Shown: positions 1-5,655 of the stretch, in pieces | Layout of the letters: each line of letters starts with the position of its first letter | Position numbering within the stretch: position 1 is the first letter of the stretch | Source of the DNA: Rhodoferax sp. UBA5149 | GTDB taxonomy: Bacteria > Pseudomonadota > Gammaproteobacteria > Burkholderiales > Burkholderiaceae_C | Assembly (NCBI RefSeq): GCF_002413825.1 | Contig: NZ_DHXT01000154.1 | Coordinates: forward strand, 1 to 7,119 | DNA length: 7,119 nucleotides | Reading direction: 5' to 3' | Notes under the pieces: generated by a model | Databases searched by the model: none | Seen by the model: only the letters and a program-made list of their open reading frames with translations | Told to the model about the DNA's origin: nothing | Position numbers and translations under genes: made by a program

Positions 1-458
1 TTTTGCTGCTCCGGCGTCAGCGTTGCATAAAAGGCCTTGGTGGCTTCACCGCGTTTGTCCATGGCGGCAGCCATGTCGGCCACATGCTGGGTGCGCAAGG
101 CCCTCATTCTGTCGATGCGCTCGGGCGTCGACAGCTTGTCCATCTCGGCGCGGTCCGGGCGTTTGCCCATCAGGTCGGTCGGCAGCTTGTGGGCGGCAAC
201 GTAGCTGGTCCAGGTAGCTTCCTGGGCAGGGGCGAGCTTGAGCTTGGCCTTGAGTTCGGCATTGCGTTTGTCCATCCAGGCCTGCATCCTGGCCGGATCC
301 CTTTTGCCCATGCGTTCGTGGCCCATGCCCTCATGCATGGCGCCGACCTGGCCCATCATCTTGCCGGGCTCGCCAGCGGCCGGGGCTTGTGAAAAGGCGG
401 AAAAACCTGCCGTGCCCAGCAAACCGGCAAGTAGCAGGGGTTTAATAACTGATTTCAT
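1..458 (-). CDS. Spy/CpxP-family periplasmic chaperone, C-terminus cut by window edge
   Basis: The visible 152 residues start at ATG 458 and run off the left edge. AAGGAAG lies just upstream of the ATG. Residues 1 to about 24 form a signal peptide (MKSVIKPLLLAGLLGTAGFS, then AFSQA), so the product should be periplasmic. The rest is highly charged and predicted helical, with a degenerate first motif LKLAPAQ near 73-79 and a clear LTPEQQ at 147-152. These paired LTxxQ-type motifs mark the Spy/CpxP family (PF07813), whose members are ATP-independent chaperones or envelope-stress sensors. Residues 34-51 are rich in Met and His (MMGQVGAMHEGMGHERMG), a composition that could bind Cu(I) or other soft metals. 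That is inference, helped only by the copper genes 5 kb away. The exact substrate or metal is unknown. The family call is firm and the function is not. Confidence 0.88.
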   Translation of the reverse strand, partial: MKSVIKPLLLAGLLGTAGFSAFSQAPAAGEPGKMMGQVGAMHEGMGHERMGKRDPARMQAWMDKRNAELKAKLKLAPAQEATWTSYVAAHKLPTDLMGKRPDRAEMDKLSTPERIDRMRALRTQHVADMAAAMDKRGEATKAFYATLTPEQQ

Positions 459-639
459 ATGCGCTTCCTTTGGAGTAGGTCTGACGCTCAGAACTTGGCA
501 TCAGGCTGGACCCAAGTGTGGGCTCGGTCTGTATCTGCCGCATGAGGCGCGGATAAGTGTTTGTAAAGTTGCGTGAATATTTCTACAGGGATTTGATGGG
601 ATGATTGGCGCTGTCAAAGTTTAATCAATCGATAGAAGG
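459..639. promoter_or_regulatory. Divergent intergenic region between spy-like gene and rdgC
   Basis: This stretch separates two divergent genes and must hold both promoters. I could not assign a convincing sigma-70 pair for either. A lower-GC core at about 553-595 contains two adjacent 10-mers (558-567 and 568-577). Read on the minus strand they are TTCACGCAAC followed by TTTACAAACA, which share a TTnAC core at a 10-bp step. OmpR/PhoB-type response regulators bind half-sites with that phasing, and Spy/CpxP genes are often controlled by such systems. The match is weak and the assignment is tentative. Confidence 0.3.
634..639 (+). promoter_or_regulatory. Ribosome binding site that decides the rdgC start
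   Basis: AGAAGG ends directly against the TTG at 640, which leaves no spacer for that codon. It ends six bases before the in-frame GTG at 646, which is a normal distance. This favours GTG 646 as the initiation codon of rdgC. Confidence 0.65.
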
Positions 640-645
640 TTGCCA

Positions 646-1542
646 GTGTTCAAGAATGTGATCGTGTACCGAATCGGGCCCGGCTGGTCCGCCTCCGTGG
701 CGCAGATGGAGGAAAGCCTTGATGGGGCGCGCTTTGTGGCATGTGGCGCCAGCCAGGAGAAATCCATCGGCTGGATCGAGCCCCGGGGCGAGGCCCACGG
801 CCCGCTGGTCGAGGCCGTGGGCGGGCAGTTAATGCTCAAGCTGATGATCGAGACCCGGGCGCTGCCCGGTTCGGTGATCAATCGCAAGGCCAAGGAGCGG
901 CTGGCTCAGATTGAGGCCAGCACCGGGCGAAAACCCGGCAAAAAGGAAACCCGTGAGATCAAGGACGACATCAAACTTGAACTGTTGCCCCTGGCGTTCA
1001 GCAAGGAATCGTCGGTTTGGGTGTGGATTGATCCGGCGGCGAACTTGCTGGTGATCGATGCCGGCAGCCAGGCCCGCGCCGACGAAGTGGTGACGATGCT
1101 GGTGAAGTCCCTCACCGGGCTGGCGGTCACGTTGCTCAACACCAAGGTGTCGCCCACGGCCGCCATGTCGCAGTGGCTGATCACGCAGGAGCCGCCGGCC
1201 GGCTTCAGCGTGGACCGCGAGTGCGAACTGAAAGCCGCCGATGAATCCAAGGCGGTGGTGCGCTACACGCGCCACCCGCTGGACACCGACGAGGTGCGCG
1301 AGTATGTGGAAAGCGGCAAACTGCCGACCCGGCTGGCGCTGACCTGGGACAGCCGCGTGTCCTTTGTGCTGACGGAAGGCCTGCAGCTCAAGAAGCTGGT
1401 GTTTCTCGATGTGGTGATGGAAGGGACGTCCACCGGCAAAGAAGATGGTTTCGATGCCGACACTGCCATCGCCACCGGTGAACTGCGCAAACTGCTGCCC
1501 GATTTGCTGGAAGCGCTGGGCGGCGAGATGGTGCCGACCTGA
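646..1542 (+). CDS. rdgC: Recombination-associated protein RdgC
   Basis: The 298-residue product opens MFKNVIVYRIG, as RdgC proteins do (E. coli MLWFKNLMVYR), and its length is close to the usual 300 or so. Full-length landmarks include IGWIEPRG near 42-49, the charged central stretch RKPGKKETREIKDDIKLELLP at about 95-115, FSKESSVWVWID near 117-128, a run containing VVTMLVKSLTGL near 146-157, and LALTWDSRVSFVLTEGLQLKKL near 228-249. RdgC forms a ring-shaped dimer that binds double-stranded DNA without sequence preference and limits RecA filament assembly; it is a nucleoid protein found in beta- and gammaproteobacteria. I chose GTG 646 over TTG 640 because of the spacing to AGAAGG and the family N-terminus. 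The gene appears to stand alone and is probably monocistronic. The neighbouring spy-like and nemR blocks have unrelated roles. Confidence 0.95.
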   Translation: MFKNVIVYRIGPGWSASVAQMEESLDGARFVACGASQEKSIGWIEPRGEAHGPLVEAVGGQLMLKLMIETRALPGSVINRKAKERLAQIEASTGRKPGKKETREIKDDIKLELLPLAFSKESSVWVWIDPAANLLVIDAGSQARADEVVTMLVKSLTGLAVTLLNTKVSPTAAMSQWLITQEPPAGFSVDRECELKAADESKAVVRYTRHPLDTDEVREYVESGKLPTRLALTWDSRVSFVLTEGLQLKKLVFLDVVMEGTSTGKEDGFDADTAIATGELRKLLPDLLEALGGEMVPT

Positions 1543-1577
1543 CGGCATCTCTCTGAAAAAACGAACCCACGTGCGCG

Positions 1578-1610
1578 CGCAATAACCATGAAAAATTTCT
1601 GGTTATTGCG
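1578..1610. repeat. Perfect 11-bp inverted repeat between rdgC and nemR
   Basis: The arms CGCAATAACCA (1578-1588) and TGGTTATTGCG (1600-1610) are exact reverse complements around an 11-base A/T-rich loop. It lies 35 bases after the rdgC stop and 5 bases before the repeated operator motif of nemR. No T-run follows on either strand, so an ordinary intrinsic terminator is not obvious. It could be a factor-assisted rdgC terminator or a second protein-binding site in the nemR control region. Confidence 0.6.
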
Positions 1611-1615
1611 ACGTC

Positions 1616-1639
1616 AATTACTAGACGACCGGTCTACTT
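1616..1639 (+). promoter_or_regulatory. Probable NemR operator, copy 1 (repressor's own promoter)
   Basis: The motif is AATTACTA, seven variable bases, then GGTCTACTT. Inside it is a dyad, TAGAC (1622-1626) and GTCTA (1632-1636) around five bases. Another copy lies before yqhD at 2307-2330 and matches at 20 of 24 positions. TAGAC/GTCTA dyads resemble, as I recall, operators of TetR repressors of the NemR and LmrA/YxaF types. CATAAT at 1644-1649 could be the -10 element, which would place the dyad between -35 and -10, where a repressor would block polymerase. I found no clear -35. Binding by the adjacent NemR-like protein is inferred from position and repetition. Confidence 0.7.
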
Positions 1640-1655
1640 GAAGCATAATCAGCGC

Positions 1656-2276
1656 ATGATCCTCGATCAACCCTCCGCCAAGAACCATATCCTCGATTGC
1701 GGCGAGCGCCTGATCGCGGGCAAAGGTTTTGTCGGCGTCGGTCTGGCGGAAATCCTGGCCGCGGCGGGCGTGCCCAAAGGGTCGTTCTACCATTACTTCA
1801 GCTCCAAGGAACGCTTTGGCGAGGAGTTGCTGGTGCGCTACATGGACCAGTACCTGCGTCGGCTGGATGCCTTGCTCAGCGCGGATGGAACGCCGGCACG
1901 GGCACGTTTGATGCGTTACTGGTCTTATTGGAACGTCACGCAGTGCGGCATCACGGCGGATGGCTGCAGCGGCGCCGCAACGGGGTCCAAGTGTCTGATT
2001 GTGAAGCTCAGCGCCGAGGTGGCCGATATCTCGGAAGCCATGCGCCTGACCCTGCGTGATGGCACCGACCAGGTGGTGCAGCGCATTGCCCAGTGCCTGC
2101 AAGAGGCGCGTGCCGATGGCTCCGTCCCGTCCACGCTGGTGGCCAACGCAACGGCCCTGACCCTGTACGAGCTGTGGCTCGGTGCCAGTCTGCTGTCCAA
2201 GCTGCGGCGCGATGGCAGCCCGTTCGCCCACGCCATGGACAGCACCCATTTGCTGCTCGGTCCACCAGGCCGTTGA
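1656..2276 (+). CDS. nemR: NemR-type TetR-family repressor, electrophile/redox sensing
   Basis: The 206-residue protein has a TetR helix-turn-helix at about residues 11-58 with the signature VPKGSFYHYFSSKERFGEELL. It aligns along its length with E. coli NemR as I recall that sequence: GSKCLIVKLSAEVADISEAMR matches SGCLTVKLSAEVCDLSEDMR, and LYELWLGASLLSK matches LYALWLGANLQAK. NemR is released from DNA by N-ethylmaleimide, methylglyoxal, quinones and hypochlorous acid, through Cys106 that bonds reversibly to Lys175. Here the counterparts are Cys113 and Lys182, both present. Cys116 of E. coli is Ala here, and the protein carries other cysteines (15, 97, 104, 147). ATG 1656 fits the family start. 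An upstream TTG at 1638 lies inside the operator and is less likely. No strong Shine-Dalgarno is visible. It probably represses itself and the three enzyme genes that follow. Confidence 0.9.
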   Translation: MILDQPSAKNHILDCGERLIAGKGFVGVGLAEILAAAGVPKGSFYHYFSSKERFGEELLVRYMDQYLRRLDALLSADGTPARARLMRYWSYWNVTQCGITADGCSGAATGSKCLIVKLSAEVADISEAMRLTLRDGTDQVVQRIAQCLQEARADGSVPSTLVANATALTLYELWLGASLLSKLRRDGSPFAHAMDSTHLLLGPPGR

Positions 2277-2306
2277 CAAGCGCCACCAACCCACCCTGTT
2301 CATTCG

Positions 2307-2330
2307 AATTACTAACGGATCGGTCTACTT
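2307..2330 (+). promoter_or_regulatory. Probable NemR operator, copy 2 (before the enzyme operon)
   Basis: AATTACTA and GGTCTACTT are identical to copy 1 at 1616-1639, while the seven bases between differ at four positions, giving 20 of 24 matches overall. The left half of the dyad is degraded (TAACG instead of TAGAC), so this copy is less symmetric and may bind more weakly. It lies 48 bases before the yqhD ATG, in the 102-base gap after nemR, where a second promoter for yqhD-curA-hsp31-like would be expected. I could not assign -35 and -10 boxes with confidence. Confidence 0.66.
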
Positions 2331-2378
2331 TGATCGCTCATTGACCTCTACCTCCAACCCACCAACCCAAGGACTGCC

Positions 2379-3539
2379 ATGCTGAACTTTGATTTTTACA
2401 ACCCGACCCAGATTGTTTTCGGTAAAGACCGCATTGGCGACCTCGCCAAGCTGGTGCCGGCCCAGGCCAAGGTGCTGATTCTGGTGGGCGGCGCCAGCGC
2501 TGAAAAAACCGGTACGCTGGGCGAGGTGCGCCAGGCTCTGGGCACGCGCCAGCACAGCACCTTCAGCGGCATTGAGCCCAATCCGAGCTTTGACACCGCG
2601 ATGAAGGCGGTTCAGCAAGTGCGTGAACAGAAATTCGACTTTCTGCTGGCGGTGGGTGGCGGCTCGGTGATTGATGCCGCCAAATTCATTGCGGCAGCGG
2701 TGCCATTCGAAGGCGACGCGTGGGACATCCTGCTCAAAGGCGGGCGCAACATCAAGACCGCCTTGCCCTTTGGCACGGTGCTGACCCTGCCCGCCACCGG
2801 CTCGGAGATGAACAACGGTTCGGTCATCACGCGCCGTGACATCGGCGCCAAGCTGCCGTTCCGCAGCCGCCATCTGTTCCCGCAGTTCTCGGTGCTGGAC
2901 CCGACCAAGACCTATACCCTGCCAACGCAACAAATCGCCAACGGCGTGGTCGATGCCTTTGTCCATACCGTCGAGCAATACCTGACCTACCCGGTGAACG
3001 CCCCGGTGCAAGACCGTTTTGCCGAGAGCCTGCTGCAAACACTGGTGGACATTGGTCCGCGTCTGCTGACCGCTTCCGAGCCGGACTATGATGACCGTGC
3101 CAGCCTGATGTGGGCGGCCACTCTCGCGCTGAATGGCTTGATTGGTGCCGGTGTGCCGCAGGACTGGGCGACCCACATGATTGGCCACGAGCTCACGGCG
3201 CTGCACAACATCGACCACGCCCGCACGCTGGCGATCGTGTTGCCGGCCATGCTGAACGAGCGCCGCGTGCAAAAGCGCGACAAGCTGCTGCAATACGGCG
3301 AGCGGGTCTGGGGCATTCGCAGCGGCAGCGATGACGAGCGCATCACGGCCGCCATCGAACAGACCCGCGACTTCTTCGAGCGCATGGGGATTCCCACCCG
3401 CCTCGCTGCCTATGGGCTCGGGGCCGAGGCGATTGACGTGGTGATTCGCCAACTCGAAGAGCATGGCATGACCAAGCTCAGTGAACGCGGTGATGTGACC
3501 CCCGACGTCAGCCGCCGGGTGTTAGAGGCCGCGCTCTGA
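2379..3539 (+). CDS. yqhD: YqhD-type NADPH-dependent aldehyde reductase (iron/zinc alcohol dehydrogenase family)
   Basis: The 386-residue protein matches E. coli YqhD (387 residues) from end to end by eye, with shared blocks such as FLLAVGGGSV, VLTLPATGSE, NGVVDAFVHTVEQY, ALNGLIGAGVPQDWATHM and DHA.TLAIVLPA. YqhD reduces short-chain and lipid-derived aldehydes, including acrolein, malondialdehyde and methylglyoxal, to alcohols with NADPH in the cytoplasm. The nucleotide-binding loop GGGS is at 93-96. The four metal ligands expected for the family are present as Asp192, His196, His266 and His280. AAGGA at 2369-2373 gives a five-base spacer to the ATG. The gene follows the NemR-like repressor and copy 2 of its probable operator. 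In E. coli yqhD answers to the AraC-type YqhC, so control by a NemR-type regulator would be a different wiring. An active enzyme is expected. Confidence 0.94.
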   Translation: MLNFDFYNPTQIVFGKDRIGDLAKLVPAQAKVLILVGGASAEKTGTLGEVRQALGTRQHSTFSGIEPNPSFDTAMKAVQQVREQKFDFLLAVGGGSVIDAAKFIAAAVPFEGDAWDILLKGGRNIKTALPFGTVLTLPATGSEMNNGSVITRRDIGAKLPFRSRHLFPQFSVLDPTKTYTLPTQQIANGVVDAFVHTVEQYLTYPVNAPVQDRFAESLLQTLVDIGPRLLTASEPDYDDRASLMWAATLALNGLIGAGVPQDWATHMIGHELTALHNIDHARTLAIVLPAMLNERRVQKRDKLLQYGERVWGIRSGSDDERITAAIEQTRDFFERMGIPTRLAAYGLGAEAIDVVIRQLEEHGMTKLSERGDVTPDVSRRVLEAAL

Positions 3540-3576
3540 AGCACGCCCCAGCGCCCCTGATGTGAAAGCAACGCTC

Positions 3577-4611
3577 ATGACCCAGACCCCAACCGTCAAC
3601 CGCCAGCTGCAACTGGCCTCACGCCCGGTCGGCGCGCCGACCGCCGCCAACTTTCACCTGGCGACCACGGCGGTGCCCGTCGCCGGACCCGGCCAGGTGC
3701 TGCTGCGCACCGTGTATTTGTCGCTCGACCCCTATATGCGCGGCCGCATGAGCGAGGCCGCCAGCTACGCCGCGTCGGTCGCCGTCGGTGCGCCCATGGT
3801 CGGGGCCACCGTGTGCCGCGTGCAAAGCAGCCAGCTCGCCGGTTTTGCTGTCGGCGACTGGGTGCTGGCCTATACCGGCTGGCAAGACTATGCCGTGTCC
3901 GATGGCAGCGGCCTGACCAAGCTGGACCCGGCCATGGCACGCCCCTCGTATGCGCTGGGCGTGCTGGGCATGCCGGGTTTTACCGCCTACATGGGGCTGC
4001 TGGACATTGGCGCCCCGAAGACCGGTGAAACGGTGGTGGTGGCCGCGGCCACGGGCGCGGTCGGCTCCGTCGTCGGGCAGATCGCCAAGCTCAAGGGCTG
4101 CCGCGTGGTCGGCATTGCGGGGGGGCCTGAGAAGTGCCGCTCGGCCGTGGAAGAACTGGGTTTTGACGCCTGCATCGACCACCACAGCCCGGACCTGGCG
4201 GCGCTGCTGGCGGCCGCTTGCCCCAAGGGCATCGACGTCTATTTTGAAAACGTGGGCGGCAAGGTGTTCGACGCCGTGCTGCCTTTGCTGAATGCCGCCG
4301 CGCGGGTGCCGCTGTGCGGCCTGATTGCCCACTACAACGCCACGGCCTTGCCCGAAGGCCCGGACCGCAGCCCGCTGCTGATGCGCAACCTGCTGACCAA
4401 GCGCATCCGCATGCAAGGTTTCATCATTTTTGACGACTACGGACACCGCTATCCCGAGTTCGCCAAAGACATGAGCCAGTGGCTGGCGAGCGGGCAGATC
4501 AAAGTCCGTGAAGACATTGTCGATGACCTGGAGAACGCGCCGCAAGCCTTCATCGGCTTGCTGGAAGGCAAGAACTTCGGCAAGCTGATCGTTCGCGTCG
4601 CGAACGACTAA
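3577..4611 (+). CDS. curA: CurA-type NADPH-dependent enone/curcumin reductase (MDR family)
   Basis: The 344-residue protein parallels E. coli CurA (YncB, 345 residues) throughout by eye. Shared stretches include GQVLLRTVYLSLDPYMRGRMS, SLGVLGMPGFTAYMGLLDIG-like 126-145, KLKGCRVVG, CPKGID, ENVGGKVFDAVLPLLN and ENAPQ.FIGLL.GKNFGK. The Rossmann loop AATGAVGSVVG is at 157-167. CurA and its eukaryotic relatives (leukotriene B4 12-hydroxydehydrogenase / prostaglandin reductases) are zinc-free medium-chain reductases that saturate the C=C bond of alpha,beta-unsaturated carbonyls with NADPH. ATG 3577 gives the family N-terminus (TVNRQLQLASRPVGAP). A GTG at 3562 would add five residues but has no ribosome site. 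It starts 37 bases after yqhD ends and 30 bases before the next gene, so co-transcription is likely. It complements YqhD: one enzyme acts on C=C, the other on C=O. Confidence 0.94.
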   Translation: MTQTPTVNRQLQLASRPVGAPTAANFHLATTAVPVAGPGQVLLRTVYLSLDPYMRGRMSEAASYAASVAVGAPMVGATVCRVQSSQLAGFAVGDWVLAYTGWQDYAVSDGSGLTKLDPAMARPSYALGVLGMPGFTAYMGLLDIGAPKTGETVVVAAATGAVGSVVGQIAKLKGCRVVGIAGGPEKCRSAVEELGFDACIDHHSPDLAALLAAACPKGIDVYFENVGGKVFDAVLPLLNAAARVPLCGLIAHYNATALPEGPDRSPLLMRNLLTKRIRMQGFIIFDDYGHRYPEFAKDMSQWLASGQIKVREDIVDDLENAPQAFIGLLEGKNFGKLIVRVAND

Positions 4612-4641
4612 ACCATTCCCCCTCACACAGAAGGAAACGAC

Positions 4642-5322
4642 ATGAAAAAGATATTGATGGTTCTGACCTCGCACGACCAGCTCGGCACCACCGGCGCGAA
4701 AACCGGCTTCTGGCTGGAAGAGTTCGCCGCCCCCTACTACGCGTTCAAGGACGCCGGCGCGGCCATCACGCTGGCGTCACCGCTCGGTGGCCAGCCGCCG
4801 CTCGATCCCAAGAGCGACGACCCGACGGCCCAGACCGAATCCACCCGCCGCTTCAAAGCCGATCCCGCCGCCCAGGCCGTTCTCGCCAGCACGCGCAAGC
4901 TGCGCGAAATTGCCGCGGCTGATTTCGACGCCGTGTTTTACCCCGGCGGTCATGGCCCCTTGTGGGATCTGGCTGAAAACGCCTACTCCATTGCCCTGAT
5001 TGAAGCGATGCTGGCGGCCGGCAAACCGGTCGTCGCCGTGTGCCATGCGCCCGCCGTGCTGCGCCATCCCAAGGCCACTGACGGCAAGTCCGTGGTGCAG
5101 GGCAAGGCCGTCACCGGCTTCACCAACACCGAGGAAGAAGCGGTCGGCCTGACCCAGATCGTCCCGTTCCTGGTCGAGGACATGCTGAAGAAAAACGGGG
5201 GCAACTATTCCAAGGGGGCCGACTGGCAGCCCTATGTTGTCACCGATGGCCTGCTGATTACCGGGCAAAACCCCGCATCCTCCGAGCCGGCCGCCAAGGC
5301 ATTGCTAAAAACCTTGGCCTAA
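4642..5322 (+). CDS. Hsp31/DJ-1/PfpI-family protein, possible glutathione-independent glyoxalase
   Basis: The 226-residue protein has the DJ-1/PfpI fold landmarks: opening MKKILMVLTSHD, GAKTGFWLEEF.APYY at 18-33, the nucleophile elbow AVCHAPAVL at 132-140, and a conserved tail VVTDGLLITGQNPAS. It resembles yeast Hsp31 more than short DJ-1 proteins. By that alignment the triad is Cys134-His135-Glu165, with Glu27 beside the cysteine. Hsp31-type enzymes convert methylglyoxal to D-lactate without glutathione (glyoxalase III activity) and have also been described as chaperones or deglycases; which applies here cannot be read from sequence. AAGGA at 4631-4635 gives a six-base spacer. It is the last gene of the NemR-linked block. 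E. coli NemR controls gloA, a glutathione-dependent glyoxalase, so this gene may fill the same slot. A GC-rich hairpin follows. Confidence 0.9.
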   Translation: MKKILMVLTSHDQLGTTGAKTGFWLEEFAAPYYAFKDAGAAITLASPLGGQPPLDPKSDDPTAQTESTRRFKADPAAQAVLASTRKLREIAAADFDAVFYPGGHGPLWDLAENAYSIALIEAMLAAGKPVVAVCHAPAVLRHPKATDGKSVVQGKAVTGFTNTEEEAVGLTQIVPFLVEDMLKKNGGNYSKGADWQPYVVTDGLLITGQNPASSEPAAKALLKTLA

Positions 5323-5331
5323 AAAACCTTG
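5305..5331 (+). repeat. Short direct repeat across the stop codon
   Basis: CTAAAAACCTTG at 5305-5316 is followed two bases later by CTAAAAAACCTTG at 5319-5331, identical except for one extra A. The second copy supplies the TAA stop (5320-5322). It looks like a small tandem duplication that also set the C-terminus. I see no regulatory meaning. Confidence 0.6.
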
Positions 5332-5351
5332 ACGTAAAGGCGGACCGGGGA

Positions 5352-5388
5352 CGCCGGGCCGGGCCAAGACGGCATAACCGGCCCGGCG
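5352..5388. terminator. GC-rich hairpin between convergent operons, probable bidirectional terminator
   Basis: CGCCGGGCCGG (5352-5362) and CCGGCCCGGCG (5378-5388) are exact 11-base reverse complements with a 15-base loop. The hairpin sits between two convergent transcription units, ending 9 bases from the stop of the minus-strand DUF2892 gene and starting 29 bases after the plus-strand hsp31-like stop. No T-run directly follows on either strand; the nearest on the minus strand is about 25 bases beyond. It fits a strong-stem terminator or a transcript-end stabiliser. Confidence 0.65.
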
Positions 5389-5397
5389 CGGCAGCGC

Positions 5398-5595
5398 TCA
5401 GGCCTTGCTTTTCATCGGGCAGGTGTTCATGCCCAGCAAGGTGTAGGCGGGGCACCAGCCGATCAGGCCAGTGGCCAGCGGCACGACGCCCAACCAGCCC
5501 CACCAGCCGATGGTGCCCATGGCCATGAGGCCCAGCAGCACCAAGCCAGCGACGATGCGCACGATGCGGTCGATACCGCCTTCATTGGTTTTCAT
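5398..5595 (-). CDS. Small DUF2892 (YgaP-like) inner-membrane protein
   Basis: The 65-residue protein has two hydrophobic segments, about residues 10-27 (RIVRIVAGLVLLGLMAMG) and 31-47 (WWGWLGVVPLATGLIGW). They are followed by a short tail with two cysteines in WCPAYTLLGMNTCPMK (Cys48, Cys59). This is the DUF2892 pattern, also found as the membrane part of rhodanese-linked YgaP. Most members have no assigned reaction; the conserved cysteines suggest thiol, sulfane-sulfur or metal chemistry. AAAGGAG lies six bases before the ATG. The gene follows cueR on the same strand after 93 bases, so it may be the distal gene of the copper operon, although it may also have its own promoter. The context hints at a copper or thiol role, but only as inference. 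Confidence 0.87.
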   Translation of the reverse strand: MKTNEGGIDRIVRIVAGLVLLGLMAMGTIGWWGWLGVVPLATGLIGWCPAYTLLGMNTCPMKSKA

Positions 5596-5655
5596 GAGGA
5601 ACTCCTTTGGGGGTTGTTGATGAGCGGATTAGACGCTTTGTTGGAGCCCCTGTCT

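Noticed and set aside
3..392. Plus-strand open frame at the left edge
   Set aside because: The minus strand here encodes a signal peptide, LTPEQQ motif and proper ribosome site of a Spy-like protein. The plus-strand frame has none of these.
829..1548. Open frame of 239 codons on the minus strand opposite rdgC
   Set aside because: It overlaps nearly all of rdgC, resembles no family, and has atypical composition.
1638..1655. TTG 1638 as nemR start
   Set aside because: It lies within the operator motif, has no ribosome site, and adds six residues. ATG 1656 is preferred, though leader structure remains unknown.
2325..3464. Long open frame of 379 codons on the minus strand opposite yqhD
   Set aside because: It is antisense to a gene with clear family identity, has His/Gln/Arg-rich low-quality composition, and shows no domain. 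High GC with biased third positions produces such shadows.
3619..4674. Long open frame of 351 codons on the minus strand opposite curA
   Set aside because: Same shadow effect. The translation is rich in Gly, His and Gln with no recognisable motif, whereas the plus strand encodes a full CurA.
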